Assembly (NCBI GenBank): GCA_946800325.1
Contig: OX326960.1
Span: 55,388,855 to 55,452,854, forward strand
Direction of reading: 5' to 3'
DNA from: Luzula sylvatica
Lineage: Eukaryota > Streptophyta > Magnoliopsida > Poales > Juncaceae
Length of the DNA: 64,000 bases
Positions within the stretch are counted from its first letter, which is position 1. The number at the start of each line of letters is the position of its first letter. Position numbers and translations under genes: made by a program. This document shows positions 46,031 to 56,061 of the stretch, in pieces. Under the pieces are notes generated by a model. That model searched no databases. It saw only the letters and a program-made list of their open reading frames with translations, and was not told where the DNA came from.

Positions 46031-46700
46031 ATTTGATTTTGGTCATATTCGAGTAGCAGAGGTGTTGAGAGATTGTATCATGAAAACTAGTCATCATGTG
46101 GTTGTCGTGTTTACGCGTGTGAAAAATATAATCTAATATTATATTGATAGTTATATTGTTGAGACAGATACACATAAATTTTAGTCTTTATTGATTTGTT
46201 TAGTTTTGTCTTATAATATTTTACTGTTATTTTTTAGATAATATTTCTCAATTTACATAAATATATTTAATTATATTATTATTAACAAATAAATACAAAT
46301 ATTTTCATATATAAAATAATTATTATTATTATCGAATGTACGTACGTATTATTAAAGATCAAATAAACATAAATTGTGCAAATATACACCAAATTTTATC
46401 TCGTATTTATTTATATAATAAATTTATAATATATATATTGATATTTATACATATGTCAAAAGGAGAAAATTTTGTAAAAAATAGGAGATTGTATTGATAT
46501 TTATATAATAAATATTATGTAAAAAATATATTGATAATTAAAGCAGAAAATAAATGCACTAAACAGCAAGGGAATTTAAAGCTGACAGACCAAGTGTATA
46601 TGCACAATTTTGTCAAAAGGAGGCGGAAGAGCAGCGGAGACAAGTGGCAGAAAACAGTTTGTTAGGAAGACCGGAAGAGACGAGGAGGTTATGTTTATGT
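46031..46700. other. AT-rich DNA, no gene seen
   Basis: Long AT-rich stretch with ATATTATTA simple sequence and no supported feature. Confidence 0.5.
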
Positions 46701-46709
46701 TTATGTTAT

Positions 46710-47011
46710 GGGAAATTATACCTTGCCCCCAAAACCCATCACCACACTCACGATCCCATTCTTTTTTGTTTTTTTTGGGTTGGGTGTTAATCCCCAACTC
46801 CAATTTGCACCCCACTCTCTCTCCAAATTAATTAATGCTTCGAATTAACAGTTAATTTTGAGTAAATTAACACCTCATATTAGTACCTAATAATTCATTA
46901 ATTCAATTAACTGTTAATTCGAAGCATTGTTAATCGAGTGGGTAATTTTTGGGAGATGGATAGGATATCAAGGATGTGGTGATGGATTTTGGGGGCACGG
47001 TAAATGGCCTC
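46710..47011. mobile_element. Mutator-like MITE with perfect 9-bp target duplication
   Basis: The flanks TTATGTTAT at 46701-46709 and 47012-47020 are identical. The terminal inverted repeats pair CCTTGCCCCCAAAACCCATC (46731-46750) with TGATGGATTTTGGGGGCACG on the right, extending over ~45 bp. An inner palindrome, GCTTCGAATTAACAGTTAAT and its reverse complement, gives a near-complete foldback of 302 bp. Confidence 0.85.
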
Positions 47012-47021
47012 TTATGTTATG

Positions 47022-47642
47022 GTCTTACATGTAAATTATAAAATTATTATAAAATTATAAAATAGAGTACATGGCGTGTTACTCGGGTCTCCCCTGCCCT
47101 CCCCTCCCTATTTAATCTCTCCAGCTGGACCTTACCTTATCCATTCTGCTCTGCCCTGCCTCCGTGCCGTGACCGGCTGTGCTGGTCTCGCAACCTGCAT
47201 CATCCGGTTAAACCGAGTCTGCAGGAGTTCCGTTCAAATGTTTTGTGTGACTAATTGGGGTCTATTTATTTTCCTAGGGACTGCATGGGGCCTGTCCGGA
47301 CCTTTTGTGAAATACTAAACAACTGTTTGTAGTTTGTAGTATTGTACCCCCTAAATTGGCGTTTAAATCATTTCTTTTTCTTTCTTTCTTTCTTGCTTTC
47401 TTTATTTGTGGACGGTACTATATAATTATTATCATGAGGTCCTTGACTCATGACTCTGATAGGCTTCGAAATCCACGAGATAGTATCGTATTCTCTCCTT
47501 CCATTAATTTTTTGATACAAAAATATGACGAGGCCACATCATCGAACTGTTCATCGGGAACTGTTTACTATTGTTCGTACTGTTCCCTCGAATACTGTTC
47601 ATCCCGGTTACTGTTCATAGTTTTTTTTTTTTTTTTTTAAAT
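47022..47642. other. Intergenic DNA, GC-rich patch then simple sequence
   Basis: Bases 47080-47330 are GC-rich compared with the surroundings but encode no recognisable domain. Bases 47545-47625 contain several ACTGTTCATC-type words in a row. No gene is supported. Confidence 0.5.
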
Positions 47643-47766
47643 TTGACATATGTCTTGTGTTCTAAATAAAATATTTGAATTTTTCATCATATTAATAAAT
47701 ATAATTGACATATATCTTGTGTTCTAAATAAAATATTTGAATTTTTCATCATATTAATAAATATAA
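47643..47766. repeat. Two 62-bp direct tandem repeats
   Basis: 47643-47704 and 47705-47766 share almost every base (TTGACATATGTCTTGTGTTC and TTGACATATATCTTGTGTTC starts). A third degenerate copy lies at 47978-48015. Confidence 0.88.
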
Positions 47767-48189
47767 TTTGTATACTATAATTTAACTGTTAATAAAATAA
47801 TATTCACGCAAATACTTTTTGGTAATAAAATACTATTCACATAATTTTTTTTGTGTGCTTATTATAACAGTTTTGATTGGTACCAAGCAGCATTTTTTTG
47901 TGCTTATTATAATATTTTTGATTGGTACCAAGCTGCGTCTTTTATATTTTTTTGTTTGTCTTTTTCAGAATTTTATTTTATTTGACATGTTTTGTATTCT
48001 AAATAAAACATTTAATTTTTTTTTTCGAACATATGATATGTTTTGAGGAGGAAAAAATTTGCATTTATTGCATAATACTTGTGACATTATTTAATATCAG
48101 ATTTTTTTTTAAATTAACATTGATGAAGATTACTTTTGTTTTGCACTTGTAACGTTTTAGATAAAATTATTATTTTATGATCATAACAG

Positions 48190-48371
48190 ATTTTGAAAAA
48201 TCACAGCGAAACGCGAGAAATATTTCTATTTTCTTATCAAATAATATATCAAATAATATATCCCACAGCGAAATAATATATCAAATAATATATAAAATTA
48301 TTACTTTTGCTTACTATATTATTTCTTATCAAATAATATATCCCGCAGCGAAGCGCGGGCTATTTTCCTAG
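48190..48371 (+). mobile_element. Helitron 3' terminus with decayed upstream copies
   Basis: The hairpin CCCGCAGCGAAGCGCGGG (48342-48359) is followed by CTATTTTC and the terminal CTAG at 48368-48371, then T. Two degenerate versions, CACAGCGAAACGCGAG (48201-48216) and TCCCACAGCGAAATAATA (48260-48277), lie upstream, each beside ATCAAATAATATAT words. The 5' end was not found. Confidence 0.72.
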
Positions 48372-48381
48372 TATTTATAAC

Positions 48382-48655
48382 GAGGCTATATATGCTGCCC
48401 CTCATTTTTCCCCCAACATCTTCTGTATCATCAATTAATAATTAGTCACCGAAATAATTAACAAAAGTACACTTTATTAATAATTAATTAATATATAATT
48501 AATGTACGTATGCATTAACAAATCTTAATCAATAATTATAAATTGTCAATTGAATGTTCTTTTATTAATAATTTTGTTAATTAATTATTAATTAATTATT
48601 AATTGGTGATATAAAGAACGTGCTGGAGAAATGAAAGGACATGGTAAAATTACCC
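48382..48655. mobile_element. Mutator-like MITE
   Basis: GAGGCTATATATGCTGCCCC at the left and, in reverse complement, GGGTAATTTTACCATGTCCT at the right start the inverted repeats, which continue for about 60 bp around a TTAATTAATT core. Flanks ATTTATAAC (48373-48381) and ATTTAGAAA (48656-48664) match at 7 of 9 bases. It starts 10 bases after the Helitron end. Confidence 0.7.
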
Positions 48656-48664
48656 ATTTAGAAA

Positions 48665-49727
48665 TGGATCTACATTTGTTATCTTTTATTATCCTCCATT
48701 CTTTTCTTTCTGCATTTTTTGAAACGAGAAACGACAACATAAAGTGTGTGAAGATAGTTAATTTGTTTAATTTTATTTATTCAAATATTAACTAAAAATA
48801 TTTTGCTAACGAGAAAATCATTTTTTTTTTCTTTTGCCAGTCTTAACAAACTAAATCCATAAATGGAAATATATATATAAATAAGAGTTTCAAACACTTT
48901 TGAAAAATAATGGTCAAACACTTTCGCCCGACCCTCTGGCAAAAAAATGATCTCATTTGTCAGAGGGTCTGGCGAAAGAGCTATATTTGCAAATTTGAAA
49001 AATTAATAGCTATTCGTACAAATTGGACTTTTTTGGATGGTGCATATAAAAAGAATTGGAAATGTTATGCCCAATTATTCAGTAAAAATATAATCAACAT
49101 AATATAATTCGAACAAGATTTTGCCGAGAATTAAATTTGGATGTCTCGGAAAGTGTAAAAAACTTTATTTATTTTTTTAAATCTCGGGGTGAAATGCAAA
49201 ATAATAGTCACATTTACATTTTTGTGTTAACAATTAATACTAGCATGTTTGGCATAGTGTAACTGAAGCATTTAGTAGAATGACTTATCGTAAGTGAGAT
49301 AATTCTCTTGTTTGGTATGATGTATTTAATCTAACTTTGTTGTTACCTTATGGTCTCTTATTAATGCAATTCCATTTTCGCTAAAAACTACAAGAATCGG
49401 AGTTACAAGAGGTGAATAATCTGGCGGGAGATGCTGAAAATTGTCTCCATCTGCTTCTTGGCCTCTTCGCTCGTCTCTCTGCTGCCCGGTATAAAAAAAT
49501 TCTCAAGTTTTCATCGTCTCTTTGCCGCTTGGTATGAACAATAGCAAACAAAGACTCCTGTCATCCAGCTTGCCCTTTGGCGTCCCTCTCGTGTTTACGT
49601 AAATATATACTTTTTCTTCTTCTTCTTCTTCAGATTTCGTGTTTTTCAAAACAAAAAAAGTTATGTTGTTTCACATCTCGTGTTCACGCTTGCTATACCT
49701 TTTTATGTTGTTTGAACACTGGTGGAG
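48665..49727. other. Intergenic DNA, no gene seen
   Basis: AT-rich. A short segment at 48910-48990 contains a near-inverted pair (CGCCCGACCCTCTGGC and CAGAGGGTCTGGCGAAAG). No ORF or RNA gene is supported. Confidence 0.5.
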
Positions 49728-49732
49728 ATTAT
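49728..49732. repeat. Left target duplication of the solo LTR (ATTAT)
   Basis: ATTAT lies directly before TGTTGGGA and is repeated at 50748-50752 directly after CTTCA. A 5-bp duplication is standard for LTR retrotransposon integration. Confidence 0.9.
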
Positions 49733-50747
49733 TGTTGGGAATTCATCCCGTCTCCGGACCCGCGCAGCGGATATGAAGGCCCGGTCCGGTTCCCAAATCC
49801 CGAGATCACGCCTCGACTTCGAGGGTACGATGCAATAGAAGGATAGACGATTACCAACGTGAAATTGATCACGCACGACGGGTTGATCGCTCGCATCCTT
49901 TCTCTCTCCGGTGTCACGTTGGTGACTAGCCCGTGCGTCCCATACCATACGTCTCCCACCGTCTTGACACGCCTCCGGTTGTCTTTCGTGCGTCCCACGT
50001 CCACACTCTTCCACAACCAACAATTTTGCTCCTTCGGTTTGATCACAATCGAAGAGCCACAAGTGTCGCCCCTCTACGTGTATCCACCTTGAGTCGGAAT
50101 ACGTCGGTCGCGGATGCAACTGCCCAGACGAAGCACCGGCGAACTTGCTTGATTAGATCGATTCTCTATTCCGAGAAAAAGAGTTTTTTCTCGGTTTTCT
50201 CTCTTCGCACTCTTTCACTCTATGAAAGATGACTCTCTATTTCTGGATAATTCTATTGATTATAATCAATTGGACTGAATGATCTATCTCGAGAGAGAGA
50301 GAAACATCCTATTTATATCACATAGGATAAGGATGAGCCAAAATGCATGTATATCCAATATACACCCTTTCACACAGAAAACTGCACGAACTTGTTCAGT
50401 ATTATGTCGAAACGAAAATATTAAATCGTTCCAACCGACTTTAAACCTTCACGAAAGTTCTAGATAATCTTATTATCTTTCCAACCCAATTTGGCCTGGC
50501 CCAATTGGAGTTCGGATGCGAAACGTACGGACGTTTTACTAACTGTATGTCAAACTGTCGCACCCTTTCGGTATTCCATTAAAACGACACTGATACTTCG
50601 TTCAAATGAAAAATATTTCTACACGAATGTTGTAGATAATCTTATTATCTATCTAATCTTACTGAAAGATATGACCACGAATGTACGCTTACATTCGTTT
50701 ATCCTTGTGTACACTTTTACGGTTGATCCGAAACTGTATGTCCTTCA
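49733..50747 (+). mobile_element. Complete solo LTR of a Copia-type retrotransposon, 1015 bp
   Basis: It starts TGTTGGGAATTC and ends TATGTCCTTCA, with TG...CA termini and the perfect ATTAT duplication on both sides. No pol, gag or second LTR is adjacent, so it is a solo LTR made by recombination between two LTRs. A likely promoter TATTTATATCACATA lies near 50312. The last ~240 bp match window positions 1-249. ORFs on both strands inside it (up to 138 codons) are unrelated to known proteins. Confidence 0.9.
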
Positions 50748-50752
50748 ATTAT

Positions 50753-51810
50753 TATGTTAATTTTGGTTATTTTTTTATTAATTAAGGTTAGTCGAGTTTT
50801 CATTACAATTGATTTTGGTCAATTTGAAATTAACTAGGATCATTTAGCAAAGTTTATTGAAAGATCAAGTGTATCGGTATACGTAAGTCTTTTTTTGTGG
50901 GAATTGTAATGTGATGGTATAATTTATTTATGATATTATTTTTTGGATGATTATTAGTTTCTTGGTTAAATTAAAAACTTATGTCAATTAGTGAATGGTG
51001 AAATTTATTTGAAAATTTTAGTGCATATAAATCTTGAAATTACATAATTCAATTACATCAACCCAAACATAAAAATTATAAATCGAGTAGTTTTACTTTC
51101 GTGAATCTAAACATTAAAACTTAAACTGCAATTCCGAAAACTCGACTTTCGGAAGGTTGGTTTTCTTCATGTAATTTCTAATACGGTCACCCAAACATTC
51201 CCGACATTTGATTTTAATTTTAAAAATACTTATTTAAAAGATAAAATGAAAAAAAAAATCCTTAAAAATAGTAAAATAATTAAAATCATGCAAAAATAAG
51301 ACATGAATTGTCTAAAGATGGTTTCCATCTTTTGTTCATATTTTATTGTTTTTTCATAAATGATCATATTTACATTTATTATCCACGATATTATTTTAAA
51401 GGAAAAAGTCTGATTTTAGTCCCCTATATATTGCATTTGTTCACTTTGCCTCCTAATTTATTTTTTGAGTCACTTTGGAACTTCGTATTTTTTTAAATGT
51501 TCATTTTGCTCTCTCGATTAATTAACGGATGACGTGACAGTTAAATTTTAATGAATTGATAAATGATGTGGCAAAAATTAATGACATAACAATAAAAATT
51601 GAAAAAAAATATAAAATATTTTTTTTTCTTTGCATTGAATTCCGAAAAAATCAGTTTTACCCGAAATCAATTAGCACCTAAACCCCAAAAAAATAAGAGA
51701 TTTTGGAGGCTAATTGATTTTGGGAAAACCTAAAAAACGATTTTGGGAAGGCTCGTGAAAGAAAGAAGGCGACTTGAGACTAAAAGGAAAATTTTTAATT
51801 TTTGTAGGAT
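50753..51810. other. AT-rich DNA, no gene seen
   Basis: No ORF or RNA gene is supported. Words such as TTAGTCCCCTATATATTGC (51417-51435) recall generic plant repeats, but no ends were found. Confidence 0.5.
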
Positions 51811-51886
51811 TTAGGCACGCAGTGAGTGTTATCTATTAATTAAATATCTTAATCATTCTTCTCGGCGCGCAGCGAGTATTATCTAG
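51811..51886 (+). mobile_element. Helitron 3' terminus with a duplicated upstream copy
   Basis: CTCGGCGCGCAGCGAG (hairpin, 51861-51876) is followed by TATTAT and CTAG at 51883-51886, then T. About 50 bases upstream, GGCACGCAGTGAGTGTTATC and then TATT are a decayed version of the same end. The 5' end was not found. Confidence 0.68.
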
Positions 51887-52696
51887 TAAAATAATTTGTC
51901 GATATCATCACTTCTTTAGAATGTTAGACCAACTCCAAATTTAATTTATCTAAAAGTGAAGAACTATGTTTTTTTTTTCATTTATTGATAATTCCTGATA
52001 AGACTTCAAAAATATTTTCTTCCTCAATACACCGTTAATTTCATTTATTGATAATTCCTTCCTATCCATTTGACAAAGAAATATCGATTTTACTTTACTT
52101 AAATTAATATATTTTTTTCTATTAATGCAAAATATATATTAAGCAGTTCGATCTGTATCATTTTTAGTATTTTTACCGATTTTACAGCTGAAATATTCCT
52201 CGATTCATTTCACTTGAACCAAAAAAATATATTTGGATATGTTGCTATATATCGCAAAATCCAAATTTAAACTCGATATAATTTTCCAATTATGCTATAA
52301 TAAATACTCGCATCATACACGAAACCAGTAAAAAAAAAATACAACAAAAAATAAATAAACCGATACGTTACTGTGGATAAGATAATATTTATAACTCGAT
52401 TAAATTCTGCGGATAATATCCTCGTCATCCTTCCCATTAGACAAGCTAATCCAAACTTTAATTACACGTTCAATTCAATTTATCTTAATTACTCACTAAA
52501 TACGTTCAAATAAAAGCAATAAGATTTTATCAAAGAAAAATACAGTCATGTACAAAGAATTTCATTCGAAATTTCTCAGACGAGACCCAATTCAATTCAA
52601 TCCAATCCAATCCAGCACGTGGTTTAGACAAATCGCCCCCAAATTCAAATCTCTGGTTTTAAAATTCCAATTCCAAATCCAAATTTAAATTCAAAA
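51887..52696. other. AT-rich DNA upstream of TPS, no gene seen
   Basis: No ORF or RNA gene is supported. A CAATTCAATTCAATCC run (near 52592) is simple sequence. Confidence 0.5.
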
Positions 52697-53080
52697 TATA
52701 TAAAACTTCAGGGGTAATTTGGTCATTTTATGTCCGTAGTTTGGATAACTTCACCGCCTATTACCGGTTTTCCTCTATTCGAGTTTATCCATTTATCCAC
52801 TCTCTTCTTCTTCTTCCTTCTCTCTCTACCGCTTCTCTTCCCTTCCATATCTGCGTTTCGTCTCTCCAATTCTACAATAACGGGCCAGCCATTATTCCAA
52901 ATCTTACCACGATTGAGCTTTCCAAATAAAACCCACCATCCGTGTATATCTACGGATCTCATGCAACCTTATTGTACTTCTTTCCTTATTCGCCATTGCC
53001 ACACGCACAGATAAATATCACTGCTAACCGAGATTAAATTCAAGACAATTGTTATCCTAATCCAAAAACCCTAATTTATC
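52697..53080 (+). promoter_or_regulatory. TATA box and leader of the TPS gene, with an upstream ORF
   Basis: TATATAAAA at 52697-52705 is a good TATA box 376 bp before the TPS ATG, giving a long leader. If transcription starts ~30 bp downstream, a 94-codon upstream ORF from the ATG at 52730 would lie at or near the cap. A later in-frame ATG at 52960 would give an 18-residue peptide ending at 53014, 66 bp before the main start. A CT-rich block occupies 52800-52850. Either could reduce TPS translation, but this is inference. Confidence 0.5.
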
Positions 53081-56061
53081 ATGCCGTCTTTCTCGTGCAT
53101 GAACCTTTTAGAACTGGCAGCAGGCGACGACTTCCCGGCCTCACCTGGCCGGACTACTCCACGCCTACCACGTGTTATGACGCTTCCGGCAAGCGTATTC
53201 GATGAATCACCACAGCCGGAAACCTCTCCGAGGCGGATAATCGTTACCCATAGGCTCCCGCTTTGTGTATCTTTCGACCCAACATCCCCTTTCAATGGCC
53301 TCTCTTTCTCGTACGATACAGGCGCCGTAGCTTATCAGCTCCGCGCAGGGCTACCTTCTCCAGTTATCCACGTGGGTACTCTCCCTGACACGCCGGAACC
53401 TATTGACCCTGCCATCCACGAAGAATTGTCCCAATATCTCTTCACGCGTTTCTCCTGCTTGCCTGTCTTCTTACCTGCCGAGCTCCACTCGAGATTCTAT
53501 CATGGCTTTTGCAAGCACTATCTTTGGCCTCTCTTGCACTACCTCTTGCCGTTGACACCTTCTTTCGGCATGCCCTTTGACCGTTCTCTGTACCGGTCGT
53601 ACCTCTCCGCCAACATAATCTTCGCTGATAGGATAACCGAGATTCTCAACCCAGACGAGGATATCGTTTGGGTACACGATTATCACCTTCTAGCTCTACC
53701 AACTTTCCTCAGAAAAAGATTCCCAAGAGCCAAACTTGGTTTCTTCCTCCATTCCCCCTTTCCTTCCTCTGAAATATTCCGTACCATACCAGTACGAGAT
53801 GATCTCCTACGAGCTTTACTGAACTCGGACATTGTTGGGTTTCACACCTTCGACTACGCAAGACATTTCCTCTCCTCTTGCTCTCGCTTATTGGGTTTGG
53901 ATTACCAATCCAAACGAGGTTATATTGGTATTGAATATTACGGCAGAACCGTTACTGTTAAGATCCTACCCGTTGGAATCGACATGGGCCAGCTCAGATC
54001 GGTGGTCTCTTCCCCCGAAACAGCTCAAAAAATCAAAGAAATCACCGAGAAATACAAAGATCAAACTTTATTGCTCGGAGTCGATGATGTGGACCTCTTC
54101 AAAGGAATCGGTCTAAAATTTCTAGCAATGGAACAGCTCTTAGAACAACGGCCTGAATTACGAGGCAAAGCGGTTTTGATCCAAATTACAAACCCGGTTC
54201 GTAGTCAAGGGAAGGATATACAAGAAGTACAAGAAGAAGCGAAATCGATTTCTAAACGGATCAATACCCGCTTCGGCCGACCCGGTTACGACCCGATAGT
54301 GTTGATAGACCAACGCGTTAACATTCACGAAAAGGTCGCTTATTATGCCGTGGCAGAGTGCTGCGTGGTGAATGCCGTGCGAGACGGGTTGAATCGGGTT
54401 CCCTACATTTACACAGTGTGTAGACACGAATCCCCCGCTTTCAAAACCGAGCCGAGGAAAAAAAGCATGATCGTCGTGTCAGAATTCATTGGATGTTCGC
54501 CCTCTCTTAGCGGAGCGGTACGAGTGAACCCGTGGAATCTCGACGCGGTTTCCGAGGCGATGAATTTGGCGTTGACGATGCCCGAACCCGAGAAGGAAAT
54601 GAGACACGAGAAGCATTACAAGTACATCAGTTCCCACGACGTGGCGTATTGGGCGAGATCTTTCGACCAAGATTTGCAAAGGGCGTGTAAAGATCACTTC
54701 TCGAAACGGTATTGGGGAATGGGGTTCGGAATGGGGTTCAAAGTCGTTGCATTGGGTCCGAATTTTAGGAAACTTTCGGTCGAGAAAATTGTCAAGGCGT
54801 ATAAAATGAGTTTGAGTCGTTTAATTTTGTTGGACTATGATGGGACCATGATGCCAGAAGGTTCCATTGATAAAGGCCCGAGTAAAGAAGTTATTAACGT
54901 GCTCAACGAGTTATGTGAGGATGACAAAAATATTGTTTTTGTGGTTAGTGGAAGAGGCAAGGACGAGTTGAGTAAATGGTTTTCTCCTTGTGAGAAACTT
55001 GGTATTTCGGCCGAACATGGTTTCTTCACCAGGTAAAGATTTGTTGTAAAAATGAAAATTTTCAAAAAAAAAAAAGTGAAATTTTGTTAATGATGAACTA
55101 ATTTGATTGGTATAGGTGGAGTAGAGAGAGTGAATGGGAGTCGTGTCAATTGGATTTGGATTTTGATTGGATGAGGATCGCAGAACCGGTTATGAGATCG
55201 TACATGGAGTCCACGGATGGATCAGCGATAGAGCGAAAAGAGAGTGCGCTTGTTTGGCATCACCAAGAGGCAGACCCGGATTTTGGGTCGTGCCAAGCGA
55301 AAGAATTACTCGACCATTTGGAAAATGTGTTGGCCAACGAACCCGTCATGGTCAAACGCGGTCAACATATTGTCGAAGTCAAACCACAGGTAATTTTATA
55401 TAAAAAAAGGTTGTTTATTTTATACGAATTATAAGTTGGATTTTTCTTAGAAAGTACTAGATAGATAGATGGAACGGATAGATAGGATAGATAGATTGAT
55501 ATCGATGGATAAATATGTATGTGTAGAAATAAGGACCACAAATAGTTTAATCAAGAAAACTAAGCTTTCGGTCTAAAGGCTCTTGTAGATAAGGATTGAA
55601 ATATGGGCAATGGAATTAAATGCCTTTTCCACCATATTGTTAGATATCACATCTCTTTTTCTAATCTAACCACATAAACATATCGCTTTCGAAATTTTCG
55701 TTTTTAAATAACATTATTATTTTCATTGTAATTTTTGTAGGGAATAAGCAAAGGAGTGGTGGTAGAAAACCTAATTTCGTCGATGCAAGCGTCTAATAAA
55801 ACACCAGATTTCATACTTTGCATCGGAGACGATCGGTCTGACGAGGACATGTTCGAAACCGTTTCGAATTTGAAAAATAATTGTCCTTTCGCGACGAACG
55901 TTGAAGTTTTTGCATGCACGGTTGGTAATAAACCGAGCATGGCGAAATATTATTTGGACGACCCTGTGGATGTGATCAAAATGCTCGAAGGCCTGGCCCA
56001 TTCGTCAGACTTGCCTTGCCCTAGAGTTCAATATCATGTTTCTTTTGAAGGTTCTCTTTAG
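53081..56061 (+). CDS. TPS11: Class II trehalose-6-phosphate synthase/phosphatase-like, TPS11 type
   Basis: Three exons join in phase: 53081-55032, 55116-55389 and 55741-56061. They give 848 residues. The three-exon layout is typical of class II TPS genes. The glycosyltransferase half contains WVHDYHLLALPTFLR, FFLHSPFPSSEIFRTIPVRD, VGFHTFDYARHFLSSCSR and SEFIGCSPSLSGAVRVNPWN. The phosphatase half has LLDYDGTMMP (near 584), SGRGKDELSKWF and CIGDDRSDEDMF. Catalytic synthases have an Arg in the GVDRxDxxKG loop; here it reads GVDDVDLFKG, as in class II proteins, which mostly lack activity and act as regulators of sugar status. KHYLWPLLHYLLP, DQDLQRACKDHF and VWHHQEADPDFGSCQAKE resemble TPS11 more than TPS5-10. 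The product lacks the C-terminal extension after VQYHVSFEGSL seen in some relatives. Confidence 0.92.
55459..55500 (+). repeat. GATA microsatellite in TPS intron 2
   Basis: Several GATA/GATAG units interrupted by GGAAC make an imperfect tetranucleotide tract in the 351-bp intron between exons 2 and 3. Confidence 0.8.

Noticed and set aside
47643..47766. Short-period direct repeats as a CRISPR array
   Set aside because: Only two adjacent units with no spacers, in a plant nuclear genome. It is a tandem duplication.
49703..50119. Minus-strand ORF of 138 codons and others at 49729-50232
   Set aside because: They lie within the solo LTR, overlap each other on both strands and lack domains.
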